NCBI RefSeq assembly: GCF_023333585.1
Contig: NZ_JAIQZN010000051.1
Coordinates: 1 to 52,916 of the forward strand
DNA from: Argonema antarcticum A004/B2
GTDB lineage: Bacteria; Cyanobacteriota; Cyanobacteriia; Cyanobacteriales; Aerosakkonemataceae
Reading direction: 5' to 3'
Length of the DNA: 52,916 nucleotides
Position numbers and translations under genes: made by a program. The stretch's first letter is position 1. The number at the start of each line of letters is the position of its first letter. The notes beneath the pieces were generated by a model, which was given only the letters and a program-made list of their open reading frames with translations, searched no databases and had not been told where the DNA came from. Below, piece by piece: positions 16,350 through 25,479 of this stretch.

Positions 16350-16378
16350 TTAACCTTCTCTATTGTAGAGAAGGTTAA
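16350..16378. other. 12-bp perfect hairpin between hli and ald
   Basis: TTAACCTTCTCT (16350-16361) pairs perfectly with 16367-16378 around a 5-base loop. No T-tract follows on either strand, so an operator or leader structure in the divergent promoter region is as likely as a terminator. Confidence 0.5.
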
Positions 16379-16458
16379 CCAGTATTGGCACTCTGCCATC
16401 AAGCCGAGATCGGGCTAGCCGACTTAAGCTGGAAGTATAGGTCAGATTGAGGTAAAAA

Positions 16459-17592
16459 ATGGAAATTGGCGTTCCCAAAGAAACGAAGGATCTGGAATTT
16501 CGGGTTGGGTTGAGTCCGAGTAGCGTGCGGGTGTTGCAAGATGCCGGTCATACTGTATTTGTAGAAACAGCAGCCGGTGCTGGTGCGGGTTTTGGAGATG
16601 AAGATTATATCCAGGCAGGGGCTAAGATTGTGCCTAAAACAGAAGCAGCCTGGAATAGGGAACTGGTGGTCAAGGTGAAAGAACCGCTCAAACCAGAGTA
16701 CCAGTTTCTCCAGAAAGAGCAGTTACTGTTTACTTATCTGCATTTGGCTGCCGATCGCACATTAACCGAACATTTAATTGATTCTGGCGTCAGTGCTTTA
16801 GCCTACGAAACGGTAGAATTGCCAGATGGCAAACTCCCCCTCCTCACCCCCATGAGCATCATCGCCGGACGCCTCGCCGTGCAATTCGGAGCGAGATTTC
16901 TGGAGAGACAGCAAGGGGGTCGAGGCGTCCTCCTGGGAGGTGTTCCTGGCGTCAGACCGGGTAAAGTAATGATTTTAGGCGGTGGCGTCGTGGGTACGGA
17001 AGCCGCCAAGATTGCTATAGGTATGGGTGCTAGAGTCCAAATTTTAGATGTGAATGTAGAGCGTTTAGCTTATCTGGAAACACTTTTTGGCTCTAGAGTC
17101 GAACTGCTATACAGTAATCCATCTGCGATCGAAGCCAATGTTCCAGACGCCGATTTATTAATCGGTGCGGTTTTGGTACCGGGAAAGAAAGCCCCTATCC
17201 TCGTATCGCGAAATTTTGTCAAAAAAATGTATCCCGGTTCTGTAATTGTCGATGTGGCGGTAGACCAAGGTGGTTGTATAGAAACATTGCATCCCACCTC
17301 TCACACCAATCCAGTTTACATCGACGAAGGAGTCATCCATTACGGTGTCCCAAATATGCCAGGAGCCGTGCCTTGGACTGCCACTCAGGCTCTTAATAAT
17401 AGTACCTTGCCCTATGTTCTGAAACTGGCGAATCGTGGCATGAAAGCACTGGAATTAGACCCAGCGCTAGGTAAGGGTTTGAATGTTCAGAAGCACAAGT
17501 TGGTGCATCCCGCTGTGCGGGAGGTGTTTCCAGATTTAGCTGAGCCTTCTGACAAAAAAGGTAGTTCTGGTGGCGGTAAGAAAAAGCGTTGA
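16459..17592 (+). CDS. ald: Alanine dehydrogenase
   Basis: A 377-residue NAD-dependent enzyme interconverting L-alanine and pyruvate plus ammonia. It shows the family start MEIGVPKETKDLEFRVGLSP, catalytic region VKVKEPLKPEY with the substrate-binding Lys (about residue 74), TYLHLAAD with the active His (about 95), and Rossmann motif ILGGGVVGTEAAKIA (about 173-187). The final 15-20 residues form a Ser/Gly/Lys-rich tail (DKKGSSGGGKKKR) beyond the usual end near 361 residues. The enzyme serves nitrogen assimilation or alanine catabolism. It is monocistronic. Confidence 0.97.
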   Translation: MEIGVPKETKDLEFRVGLSPSSVRVLQDAGHTVFVETAAGAGAGFGDEDYIQAGAKIVPKTEAAWNRELVVKVKEPLKPEYQFLQKEQLLFTYLHLAADRTLTEHLIDSGVSALAYETVELPDGKLPLLTPMSIIAGRLAVQFGARFLERQQGGRGVLLGGVPGVRPGKVMILGGGVVGTEAAKIAIGMGARVQILDVNVERLAYLETLFGSRVELLYSNPSAIEANVPDADLLIGAVLVPGKKAPILVSRNFVKKMYPGSVIVDVAVDQGGCIETLHPTSHTNPVYIDEGVIHYGVPNMPGAVPWTATQALNNSTLPYVLKLANRGMKALELDPALGKGLNVQKHKLVHPAVREVFPDLAEPSDKKGSSGGGKKKR

Positions 17593-17756
17593 TTTTCGGC
17601 ATAAAAAATCATTACTCTCATCCCACTAGAAGAATACCTATTTAACGGATCGCTTTCTCGTTTGAGGACAGCAAGGAAGAAGAAAAGAAGATATAGCGCT
17701 TTTCAGGTGAGTGAGGTAAAAAGAAACGGCTCTTCCGTACTTACTATGCTATTTGA

Positions 17757-17850
17757 GTAGAGGGGGAGAGGGGGAGAGTGGGAGAGGGGGAGAGTGGGAG
17801 AGGGGGAGAGTGGGAGAGGGGGAGAGTGGCAGAGTGGCAGAGTGGGAGAG
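17757..17850. repeat. G-rich STRR (GGGGGAGAGTGGGAGA units)
   Basis: About a dozen units of GGGAGAGT and variants lie immediately before the 5'-truncated haemagglutinin-like gene. The position suggests that repeats took part in the loss of the upstream part of that gene. Confidence 0.9.
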
Positions 17851-17876
17851 GCGAAAAGAAATAAAAATGTTCTTAG

Positions 17877-18803
17877 GTGAACAAAAGCATAGCAACTCCG
17901 AAAGAGCCAATTCTGTCCCCTTTTCTCCAAAAATTACTGGGTTTGCCTCCCCAACCCAGTGGGGCATCGGGAAATGTGACGATTAATACGCCGGTATTAC
18001 AAGTTACAGATGGGGGTCTCGTTACAGTAAGAAACGATGGTTCGGGGAATGCTGGAAACTTAATAATCAGGGCTAGCTCGATTTTGGTGGATCGTTTAGG
18101 TAGTATCAGCGCATCCACGGCATCGGGTCAGGGGGGCAACGCCATCCTTGAGGTACAAAATTTATTGCAATTACGTAACGGCGGTCAAATTTCGGCAGCA
18201 GCAGGCGGTAGTGGGAACGGTGGTAATCTCTCTATTAACGCCGATAACATTGTTGCTCTCGAAAACAGCGACATCAGCGCCAATGCCATCACCGGAGCGG
18301 GAGGTAACATTCAGATTAACACTCAAGGGATTTTCGGTACTCAATTTCGTCCCCAACAAACACCGTTAAGTGATATTACTGCTAGTTCCGACTTCGGACT
18401 TTCTGGTAATGTCAATATCACCACCCCAAATGTTAATCCCACTTCTGGATTAATTGAATTACCTATCAAACTTGTTGATTCTGCTAACCAAATTGTTTCT
18501 AGTTGTTCCGCCACACGAGATAATAGGTTTACTGTTGTGGGAAGGGGCGGTTTAGCTCAAGACCCGACATTACCATTTAGCAGTGAGGAAATTTGGCAAG
18601 ATTGGGGAAATTATTTAACTGCGAAACCCCAAAGAAATGTCACACAATCACACAGTATCAACAGATTTTTAGTGAATAATCTACCAGAAATTGTAGAAGC
18701 AACTACTTGGCAAGTTAACTCACAAGGTCAAGTAGTTTTGGTTTCTGAGCGATCGCATTTCCCTTCCTTATTCAATCCCTCCTCTAATTGTCACGTTTTC
18801 TAA
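17877..18803 (+). pseudogene. 5'-truncated filamentous haemagglutinin-like (two-partner secretion) gene
   Basis: The 308-residue frame resembles only the C-terminal part of large cyanobacterial surface proteins with an N-terminal TPS domain and Gly/Asn-rich beta-helix repeats. Repeats such as GNVTINTPVLQVTDGG, GNLIIRASSI and GNLSINADNI are clear, as are the conserved end motifs IVSSCSATRDNRFTVVGRGG and VEATTWQVNSQGQVVLVS. There is no signal peptide and no TPS domain, and the first 25 codons are unlike the family, starting from a weak GTG. A G-rich repeat array lies directly upstream, at the likely breakpoint. Probably non-functional. Confidence 0.8.
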
Positions 18804-18839
18804 AGTTTAACTTATTGTTAACCTTTTCATTGTAATGAA

Positions 18840-19238
18840 TTAACATCTCAGATCCACATCCCTATTTTTGGCAGGAACGCCATTCTTAATCCGCCCAGCC
18901 ACTACCATCAATAGTAGCGCCAGTCGATCGTCCGACAGCCCATCCACGAAATTCTGCATCTCCAGTAGGGATTCCAACTGTTTGGGACAATCGGATTCAC
19001 TGATCCCCTCGCTTCCTCCAGCTTTTGCTAACTGGGAACAGAAGTAGGCGCAAGACCCTGGTCTAATCTTCTCCATCGCCTCCAAGAACTTCCACAGCAC
19101 ATCTGTAGAAACGCCTGTTTTGCTCTTACCGCGACGAAACTCGGAAATGTGATTCTCACTCACGCCAGATACCTGGGAGATTTGCTTGCCAGTGATACCG
19201 TAATATTCGAGAGTTTGCCTGAAAATTTCTGGGATCAT
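18840..19238 (-). CDS. XRE-type HTH regulator
   Basis: A 132-residue protein. The N-terminal helix-turn-helix is ITGKQISQVSGVSENHISEF (about residues 15-34), then RRGKSKTGVSTDVLWKFLEAM. The C-terminal half is helical with no recognised ligand domain. Its target is unknown. It is convergent with the truncated haemagglutinin-like gene, from which it is separated by 36 bases. Confidence 0.8.
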   Translation of the reverse strand: MIPEIFRQTLEYYGITGKQISQVSGVSENHISEFRRGKSKTGVSTDVLWKFLEAMEKIRPGSCAYFCSQLAKAGGSEGISESDCPKQLESLLEMQNFVDGLSDDRLALLLMVVAGRIKNGVPAKNRDVDLRC

Positions 19239-19524
19239 TTTAAGTTTTGTAAAGCTCTTTTTTCAGATAGCCTCTAAGCTTAGTGTAACCTTTAACCTTT
19301 TTCCTTTACCCTTTTTTGGTGATTATTATCACAACACCACCTGACTGCTAAGCTGAAACGCACCTAATTCACATATCCTGGATGGCAGGAATGCCTACCC
19401 GACAAGAGTTAGGCTTTTTTGAGTTATACAGTTTAAATGCCGAGCAGCTTATCACTAATACTATCCCGGATCGAGAGGAATAATAGAAGTATAAGTAAAA
19501 AGCAATTTATGCCAGGAGGTAAAG

Positions 19525-19782
19525 ATGTTACCTATTTATAGTTTTTTATATCCTAAAAGCCGATACTACGGTGATGTTAACCCAGAAAATTTAGTGTTCA
19601 ATGCGAATTTACAGGAATTTGCTCAACGAGTGAATTATATCAGTTGCTTGGCAAGCAATGGTAAGCTTTCCATAGAGCAGGCATTTAGTGACATTGAAGC
19701 GCTCTGGGAACAGTTGGAGAATACGAAAAAGCAGTTGGGAGTAGGCGATCATCCCTTCTCGATCGAGAACGGAAATGCTTAA
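19525..19782 (+). CDS. DUF7219-like small cyanobacterial protein
   Basis: An 85-residue protein with the motif FLYPKSRYYGDVNPENLVFN (about residues 7-26), then NLQEFAQRVNYISCL and IEALWEQLENTKKQLG. This matches a short conserved cyanobacterial family of unknown role. A strong ribosome-binding site, AGGAGGT, lies 4 bases before the ATG. A HIP1-based hairpin follows the stop. Confidence 0.82.
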   Translation: MLPIYSFLYPKSRYYGDVNPENLVFNANLQEFAQRVNYISCLASNGKLSIEQAFSDIEALWEQLENTKKQLGVGDHPFSIENGNA

Positions 19783-19786
19783 TTTG

Positions 19787-19830
19787 AGGATGTGCGATCG
19801 CGCTTTGGAAAAAGTGCGATCGCACATCCT
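19787..19830. other. Hairpin built on two HIP1 sites
   Basis: A perfect 15-base stem (19787-19801 with 19816-19830) includes one GCGATCGC octamer region in each arm, with a 14-base loop. It follows the DUF7219-like gene. No T-tract follows, so it is not a standard terminator, but it could protect the 3' end of the transcript. Confidence 0.6.
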
Positions 19831-19869
19831 TGATGGTATGCTTATTAGGTTCAATCAAAATTTCGGTAA

Positions 19870-20221
19870 ATGTCTATTCTTCCAGAAATTAGAACTCTTA
19901 TCAACCGACTGAACCAGGAACTAGATGAGACTGAGCGAGAAGCAACCGATGGACTGAACCTACTCAGACCAATATTGTCCCGTTTTCCAGATAATGCTAC
20001 ACTGATACAGTTCTTTGCCTATTTCAACACTGCCCTATTCTTCGTAGCGGACTCTAGACGCAGGGTTCAGGATACGGTTCAGATGATTTATTTTGCCAGT
20101 CGATGTGACAGCCGAGGAAATTCAGGATGCTGGTGAAGAATTAGGGACATTACTAGGGCAGGTGCTGGAAACCAAAATAGGTGTCAGGCGGATTATTACT
20201 ATTTTAAGGGAATTACCGTGA
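19870..20221 (+). pseudogene. Small helical protein gene broken by a frameshift
   Basis: The frame starts at ATG 19870 (MSILPEIRTLINRLNQELDE) and reads sensibly to about 20087, then runs to a stop at 20136 through unlikely sequence. The +1 frame is open from 20087 and encodes ILPVDVTAEEIQDAGEELG and LLGQVLETKIGVRRIITILR up to a TGA at 20219-20221. Joined, the two give about 116 helical residues. A one-base change in the T-rich stretch 20085-20098 would explain this; a sequencing error is equally possible. No domain is recognised. The end overlaps the next small ORF as GTGA. Confidence 0.65.
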
Positions 20222-20388
20222 AAGAATTACCAGATGAAAAAACACTGCTTGAACTTCTGGCGCTGGCAAAAGACGCTGAACGTAAAGCTAGAAAATTGAA
20301 TGAGCTATCAATAGCATTCGAGGAAAAGTGGAAACGTAAGCTAGAAGGTAAACAAGCTGCAAAACAGCAAGCTAGCGAGATAAGTTAG
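20218..20388 (+). CDS. Small basic coiled-coil-like protein, coupled to the previous gene
   Basis: A 56-residue frame starting at GTG 20218 and ending at TAG 20386-20388. It reads VKELPDEKTLLELLALAKDA and continues with Lys/Arg/Glu-rich helix. The GTGA overlap with the stop of the frameshifted upstream gene indicates translational coupling, and the two may form a small two-gene unit. No homologous family is recognised. Confidence 0.5.
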   Translation: MKELPDEKTLLELLALAKDAERKARKLNELSIAFEEKWKRKLEGKQAAKQQASEIS

Positions 20389-20558
20389 GCGTAAAGAGAA
20401 GCAATCTTATTCCTAACAATACAAAAATTTATCGATAACTTTAGAACTTCGAGGTAGATTATCCTAACCTAAAGCCACAGAAGCAACCAAAGCACCTGCC
20501 TTGGCTGCACACAGGCATAAGTTATCAAACTTTGGCTGCGATCGCGATACCTTAAAAG

Positions 20559-20948
20559 ATGTCGTCCGCAATACATCTAGAGGAAGCTATGGAGCCAGAC
20601 TCTTTACCAACCGAGGTGATTCTGACGCATCCGCGTCAGTCCCTCGGTAACGTGAATCTCGACTGGACACCGCAACCCGGTAACTATCTCGATCTCGAAG
20701 GTAAAACCTACGCCGTTTTAGAACGTCGTCACCGCTATCAACTCAAGTCAGGGCGCTACAAGTTGCACAAAATTGCCCTGTACGTACAGTCTGCACCGCG
20801 CCCTACAGAAAGAAGCCTGATCGAGGGACGCTGGGTGCTGGGAGATGCCAATTGCCACTTCAATGCTCGTTCAGAACTAATTCGCTGTGCTGTCAATCCA
20901 GAGGGGCCGTGCGATCGCTGCCGCTTCTACGAAAAATCCTCAGCATAG
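20559..20948 (+). CDS. DUF6464 family cyanobacterial protein
   Basis: A 129-residue soluble protein with GNYLDLEGKTYAVLERRHRY (about residues 46-65), LHKIALYVQ and a C-terminal Cys cluster NCHFNARSELIRCAVNPEGP followed by CDRC. These match a conserved cyanobacterial family of unknown function; the four Cys may bind a metal. A HIP1 site stands just upstream of the start. It is convergent with fmt. Confidence 0.85.
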   Translation: MSSAIHLEEAMEPDSLPTEVILTHPRQSLGNVNLDWTPQPGNYLDLEGKTYAVLERRHRYQLKSGRYKLHKIALYVQSAPRPTERSLIEGRWVLGDANCHFNARSELIRCAVNPEGPCDRCRFYEKSSA

Positions 20949-20964
20949 TAGATGGACGCCTACC

Positions 20965-21969
20965 CTAATGGCCGTTTTCCAAAATCTCTCCCACTGCTAA
21001 ACGCATCCCGTTGGCAAAGTCCAAACCAGACTGAGGGCGTTTGCCAGCCACTTGCACTTTACGCAATAGCAAAAGTCCCGCGTCCGTTTGCACGATCGGG
21101 CCAATTCCCTTAAGAATAGCCACTACCTCGCCCGGTTGTGCCGCACCAGAAGACAGCTCAAACCATTTTTCCTCCAGCACTCTCAATTCTGAGGGCAACT
21201 GCGACCAAAAATCAGGTGCAATGGGTGCTGTGCTGGAGATCTTCAACGCCGCACCCCGAAAAGTTGCCACACAATCAGGGAAAAACCCTCTTACCTGATT
21301 GTGTAGTTCAAAAGCCGATCGCGACCAAGAAAGCCAGTAATCTTCTTTTTTAATCAAAGGTGCGTAAGTAGCTTGGGACGAATCTTGAGGGATAGGAGTA
21401 AGCGACCCACTTTCCAACTTCAGCAGCGTTTCCACCAACAAATCTGCCCCCAACACAGATAACGTCTGGGCTAACTGTTCGCTGTTGTCCATCAGCAGAA
21501 TGGGTACATAAGCTTTCAGCAGCATCGCACCCGTATCCATGCCAGCATCCATAAGCATCGTGGCGATCCCCGTTTCCATCTCGCCATTGTAGAGACACCA
21601 CTGAATCGGTGCAGCACCTCGGTACTTGGGTAGCAGCGAACCGTGAACGTTGATGCAACCCAACTTGGGCATATCCAGAATTTCTTGGGAAAGGATTTGC
21701 CCATAGGCTACAACTGCAAACGCATCTGCCTGCGCTTGTCTGAGCAGATTGAGCGTTTCAGGATCTTTTTTAACCCGCTGGGGTTGCCAGACTGGCAGCT
21801 GATGAGCCAAGGCAACATTTTTCACTGGTGAGGGAATCAGCTCGTTACCGCGACCCCGCCGTTTATCGGGTTGGGTGACAACTGCCACAACCTCAAAATC
21901 TGGATGATTTAACAAGTTTTCCAAGCTAGGCACTGCAAACTGAGGAGTGCCAAAAAAGATTACTTTCAT
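20965..21969 (-). CDS. fmt: Methionyl-tRNA formyltransferase
   Basis: A 334-residue enzyme that formylates Met on the initiator tRNA using 10-formyl-tetrahydrofolate. The start is set at ATG 21969 ([20 protein letters not shown]), since the longer frame uses a TTG not found in the family. It has the catalytic and tRNA-acceptor motifs [20 protein letters not shown] (about residues 105-124) and [19 protein letters not shown]. The OmpA-like gene ends 20 bases upstream on the same strand, so the two may share a transcript. Confidence 0.97.
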   Translation of the reverse strand: MKVIFFGTPQFAVPSLENLLNHPDFEVVAVVTQPDKRRGRGNELIPSPVKNVALAHQLPVWQPQRVKKDPETLNLLRQAQADAFAVVAYGQILSQEILDMPKLGCINVHGSLLPKYRGAAPIQWCLYNGEMETGIATMLMDAGMDTGAMLLKAYVPILLMDNSEQLAQTLSVLGADLLVETLLKLESGSLTPIPQDSSQATYAPLIKKEDYWLSWSRSAFELHNQVRGFFPDCVATFRGAALKISSTAPIAPDFWSQLPSELRVLEEKWFELSSGAAQPGEVVAILKGIGPIVQTDAGLLLLRKVQVAGKRPQSGLDFANGMRLAVGEILENGH

Positions 21970-21989
21970 AAAGAACAAATGACTAATGA

Positions 21990-22952
21990 CTATTGACTCT
22001 CAACGAAAATTTCCACCCGACGGTTGCGTTGGAGGTTGATTTTGGTATCGTTGGGAGCAAGAGGGCGAGTTTCTCCGTACCCCACCACAAACAAGCGGTT
22101 TTTAAGACGGGATAGATACTGTTCAACCGCTTGAGCTTGCCGAAAGGATAGGACTCGATTGTTCTTTGCTTCTCCAGCGCCATCGGTGTGGGCAGCAATG
22201 CGGATAGTTGCGGTTGGGTAATTTTGCAATTCGGCGACCAGCTTGTCCAAAATTAGGCGTGCTTCTGGACGCAAAGTAGCATCGCTGTCTTGGAACAAGG
22301 CGTCGCTGGGCAGTGTTGCTGTCAGGGTGTCTGGAGAAATCAGAGACGTGGGGGTAGTAGAAGGTACTCGATCGACTTCTGCTGCTGCTGCTGTGTCCCC
22401 AGTCTGTTGCGGTTGGGGAGTTGCTTTGAGTTGCTGGGTGAGAACTTGGATTCGCGTTTCCAGGGGTTCGGTGGAAGCACTGCTGCCAACTCTGTTTTCC
22501 AAGGCGGCGGTGCTAGAGCGCAAACTCTTCAACTGTGCCTGCAACTGGTTTAGTTCCGCTTGCAATTTCTGTCTCTGTTGTGCCGTCAGCTTTGGTGCGG
22601 TCCGAACAGCTGCCGCTTCAGACTCAGGACTGGTCTGTTCTGTGGAAGTAGGATTGTTGGGGGTAGTAGGCGGGTTTTTCATATCGCCGGGAAGTTGCAG
22701 CAATTTCGCCACCAGAGGCTTATTTGGCGTCGTAGCGGGACGAACAGTTGCGATCGCTACGCCCAAAAGCGCCGCTATTACGCCTCCTACTCCCAAAAGT
22801 AGCAATCTGAATAGCAAAACCAGTAAAAATCGGCCAAAGCCTGTTGATTCATCTGAATATTCCTTCACGTTCGTTTCCCTCATCCGAACACTCTTGAACA
22901 ATAAAGCCAACCTAGCATCTGCGATATTATCTCTATTCGCTGATGTTGGCAT
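21990..22952 (-). CDS. OmpA-like peptidoglycan-binding membrane protein
   Basis: A 320-residue protein. After a short cytoplasmic start, a hydrophobic segment spans about residues 41-67 ([16 protein letters not shown]). A Ser/Thr/Pro/Gln-rich and coiled-coil linker follows (about 75-200), then a C-terminal OmpA domain (about 210-320) with [29 protein letters not shown] and [13 protein letters not shown]. It should tie the membrane to peptidoglycan through the OmpA domain. AGGA 4 bases before 22952 supports this start; MRETNVKEY at 22883 is an alternative. It runs into fmt. Confidence 0.9.
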   Translation of the reverse strand: MPTSANRDNIADARLALLFKSVRMRETNVKEYSDESTGFGRFLLVLLFRLLLLGVGGVIAALLGVAIATVRPATTPNKPLVAKLLQLPGDMKNPPTTPNNPTSTEQTSPESEAAAVRTAPKLTAQQRQKLQAELNQLQAQLKSLRSSTAALENRVGSSASTEPLETRIQVLTQQLKATPQPQQTGDTAAAAEVDRVPSTTPTSLISPDTLTATLPSDALFQDSDATLRPEARLILDKLVAELQNYPTATIRIAAHTDGAGEAKNNRVLSFRQAQAVEQYLSRLKNRLFVVGYGETRPLAPNDTKINLQRNRRVEIFVESQ

Positions 22953-22973
22953 CCGATCCTGAATGTATAGGAA

Positions 22974-22997
22974 AGTGCTGAGTGCTGAGTGCTGAGT
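22974..22997. repeat. STRR: three AGTGCTG units
   Basis: Three consecutive copies of AGTGCTG lie just upstream of the OmpA-like gene, within its likely promoter region. Confidence 0.85.
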
Positions 22998-23216
22998 TAA
23001 AACACAGTCCCCGCCTTGCTGTGAGCGTTTAATACTGTCCTAATCGCCTTGGCTACTGCTGTATTTATTTCAGCAAACAGCAGTTTAAAAATTAAAAAGA
23101 TTATGGAATTTGCAAGTTAAAACATCCTTCCCCTGATATAAATAAAAGATAAAGAAGCTCAAAGAGCCCTTGGGTGTTCGTCCTCACACAAAAAAACGCA
23201 TTATAGAGATTTATAA

Positions 23217-24128
23217 ATGTTACAACACCCATTGCTTCGTGGATGGCGACCCACAAAACCATACCAGGTAACCCTTGCAGCTATATTGCTGATGGTTTCG
23301 GGGATAGTCACCTTTGACTCATCTGCCTTAGCTAAAAAGCTTGTCAAGGAGGAAGTGTCAGCCAGTAAGGTGCGATCGCAAAAAGCGAAGGACGCGAGGG
23401 CGTCCCGCTACGCTCTAGCAGTCCCTACTGCTGCTCCTGCTAGTTCCGAACCACAGCAAACTGACCCGCTTGATAGCCCTCATCCCGTTCCGTGGAATTG
23501 GATATTGACCACTCAAGAGCAAGTCAGTTCGGCCAAAGGTGCTGGGGTACGCTTCTATCGCACCCCATCCCTGGTTTCCCCAGATGGTCAGTACGCAGCC
23601 TACAGCCGCATTCAAATCCAAGTGCAGTCGGAAATGTACAAGAGTCGCGTCAGTAGCGTGATGTTTGTGGAAAATCTGGCTACGGGGAATTTGCGGACGG
23701 TGAGTGCTAATTCTCCCTTAGCAAATCATCCGTTGAAGAAAAATGAACCAGCCGATATGCCAGGGGTGATTTCGATTTTGATGCCAGTCTCTTGGTCTCA
23801 AAAGGGCGATCGCCTTTTGGCACGCCAATTTGAAGGCCAATTTAACACATCCGATGCTTCCGACTACGCTGTTGTCTGGGATCGGCAGCAGAATCGTGCC
23901 AAAACCCTCTCTCCCGGTAAAATCGAATACAGCCAAGCCGTCTTGTTAGGTTGGAGTCAAACCAAACCTGACCAAGTTCTCTTCCGTGCTGGCGAATTAG
24001 GTGACGGTAAGCCGCCCTTATGGGCAGTTAATCTGCGCGGTCAAACCGTGGCGGCCAAAAAAGACCAACCGATCGTTTTCGGTCGCAGCGTCGCTAATAC
24101 CTGGGCAGGGCCGCAAGCCCATTGGTAG
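23217..24128 (+). CDS. Exported protein, probable beta-propeller-like (PD40-like) fold
   Basis: A 303-residue protein with a signal-like N-terminus (VTLAAILLMVSGIVTFDSSALA, about residues 19-40). The body has repeated SPDGQYAAYSRIQ, ENLATGNLRTVS, WSQKGDRLLARQ and VWDRQQNRAKTL elements, typical of TolB/PD40-like propeller blades. Residues about 53-66 (SQKAKDARASRYAL) are encoded by a short GC-rich repeat with a palindrome at 23390-23405, so the region before the mature domain is not conserved. It is conserved among cyanobacteria; the function is unknown. Confidence 0.7.
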   Translation: MLQHPLLRGWRPTKPYQVTLAAILLMVSGIVTFDSSALAKKLVKEEVSASKVRSQKAKDARASRYALAVPTAAPASSEPQQTDPLDSPHPVPWNWILTTQEQVSSAKGAGVRFYRTPSLVSPDGQYAAYSRIQIQVQSEMYKSRVSSVMFVENLATGNLRTVSANSPLANHPLKKNEPADMPGVISILMPVSWSQKGDRLLARQFEGQFNTSDASDYAVVWDRQQNRAKTLSPGKIEYSQAVLLGWSQTKPDQVLFRAGELGDGKPPLWAVNLRGQTVAAKKDQPIVFGRSVANTWAGPQAHW

Positions 24129-24145
24129 TGGATTTTAGATTTTAG

Positions 24146-24189
24146 ATTTTGGATTTTGGATTAAATGAGCATAATCCAAAATCCAAAAT
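24146..24189. other. 18-bp perfect hairpin from ATTTTGG units
   Basis: Arms 24146-24163 and 24172-24189 pair perfectly across an 8-base loop. The arms are made of the same AT-rich heptamer type as the STRR at 15519 and 47437. It lies 17 bases after the stop of the upstream gene, so it may act as a 3' stabiliser or weak terminator. Confidence 0.7.
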
Positions 24190-24279
24190 TATCTAGCTAA
24201 AATTTTACAAATATTTCTTTTAAATATTAATACTTAGCCTTAAGGATACTTTTGTTACCAGATTTGAATGTGGTGGACT

Positions 24280-24408
24280 TATAGCAACCGCCAGGGCGAT
24301 TAAGCCAACTCCAACTGTTACATGAAGTCCATAATCCCTTACGGAGTAACCTCTTCCCTCTTCCCTCTTCCCTAGCCCCTAGCCCCTAGCCCCTAGTCCC
24401 TAGCTATA
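24280..24408 (+). repeat. ~130-base repeat with TATAGC/GCTATA ends, copy A
   Basis: It begins TATAGCAACCGCC and ends TAGCTATA. The internal order is a conserved block (CAACTCCAACTGTTA, TCATAATCCCTTACGGAG-like), then CTTCCCT units and CCCTAGC units. Copies B (25246-25381) and C (33959-34088) share the order and orientation. Confidence 0.85.
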
Positions 24409-24714
24409 TTTGACAACCCCTGTAGTTTGAGGAACATCCGATCGCAAATACCGTCAAAGGCTGTGAAACAGAAAATTCCGTGCAAAACCAAGCCTTAACC
24501 AGCAGCAATATTTGGGATAAGGAAAAAAGTTTTTTCGCTTACTTACTTTATAGCCTTATCGCCTTACGCTATTCGGTGTTCTGATTATTGAACTCAAAAT
24601 TTAATGATGATTCCAGCTAGTTGCCATGCACGATCGGGCCGAAAGCGTAAGCTGCACTAAAGGTAGGCGAGGTGAAAATCAAGCCGGGAATACCTAACTT
24701 AGAGGGATAGAAAA

Positions 24715-25164
24715 ATGATCGATAAAATCAAAAAATTGATTTCAATAACACTGGTAGTAGCAGCAACCAGTATTGGCATAACTTCCGAGGCACAGGCGCA
24801 ACGTATCCGTCCAAACGACGGGCGAGTCGAGCAAATTTTAACCCGCATAGAAACTAACACAGATACTTTTCAGGTGAGCCTCGACCAAGCACTCGATCGC
24901 AGTCGTCTGAATGGAAGCAATCGAGAAGACGAAATCAATCGGTATGTCAGAGATTTTGAACGTGCGACCGATCGCCTACAGGAACGTTACGACAGGAATC
25001 AATCGATCGCTTCCGATCTTCAGAGTGTGATTAATAGCGCATCGAGAATAGACAACTTCGTGCAACGAAGACGCCTTGGCCAGCGTGCTGAAAGAGACTG
25101 GGCTACCGTGCGCCGCAACGTGAATGAATTGGAACGCATTTATAACAACAGAGGGAGGAGATAA
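24715..25164 (+). CDS. Exported helical protein, unknown function
   Basis: A 149-residue protein with a signal peptide (LISITLVVAATSIGITSEAQA, likely cleavage after AQA near residue 28) and an Arg/Asp/Glu-rich mature part predicted to be one or two long helices (VEQILTRIETNTDTFQVSLD, RATDRLQERYDRNQ, RNVNELERIYNN). A ribosome-binding site AGAGGG is 8 bases before the ATG. It is flanked on both sides by repeat-rich spacers. No enzymatic motif is seen. Confidence 0.7.
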   Translation: MIDKIKKLISITLVVAATSIGITSEAQAQRIRPNDGRVEQILTRIETNTDTFQVSLDQALDRSRLNGSNREDEINRYVRDFERATDRLQERYDRNQSIASDLQSVINSASRIDNFVQRRRLGQRAERDWATVRRNVNELERIYNNRGRR

Positions 25165-25196
25165 GTAGGTAGGTGGGCGTCAATAACTGAACACCC

Positions 25197-25229
25197 AGAA
25201 ACCGGGTTTCTCCAAGAAACCCGGTTTCT
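25197..25229. repeat. Palindromic repeat, same family as inside the helicase
   Basis: Perfect 15-base arms (25197-25211 and 25215-25229) around CCA. The arms are the same AGAAACC(C)GGGTTTCT type as in the helicase gene at 6263-6297. Confidence 0.92.
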
Positions 25230-25245
25230 AAAGGCGCGGCAGTTT

Positions 25246-25381
25246 TATAGCAACCGCCAAGGCGGTTAGGGCAACTCCAACTCTTATCTCTAGTTCATAA
25301 CCCCTTACGGAGTAAGCTTTTCCCTCTTCCCTCTTCCCTAGCCCCTAGCCCCTAGCCCCTAGCCCCTAGTCCCTAGCTATA
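25246..25381 (+). repeat. ~130-base repeat with TATAGC/GCTATA ends, copy B
   Basis: It starts TATAGCAACCGCCAAGGCGG and ends AGCTATA. It differs from copy A mainly in the number of CCCTAGC units. Its start also contains the inverted pair ACCGCC...GGCGGT. Confidence 0.88.
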
Positions 25382-25479
25382 CGTTTAATTATGCCCACCT
25401 ACTTAATCTTAAGTTGCATAAGAATCATTTACCAATTGTCAGTTGCTAAAACTGACATTTTGCACCTGCCAATTCACCC

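Larger units (their letters stand above)
24129..24714. other. Intergenic region with hairpin and ~130-base repeat
   Basis: This 586-base spacer carries an 18-bp perfect hairpin (24146-24189) and copy A of the TATAGC-ended repeat (24280-24408). The rest is AT-rich with no visible gene. The last 60 bases hold an AGAGGG ribosome-binding site for the next gene. Confidence 0.75.

Noticed and set aside
22243-22962. Plus-strand frame of 239 residues across the OmpA-like gene
   Set aside because: Mirror of the real OmpA-like gene; low-complexity Ser/Ala/Cys composition and no recognised motif.
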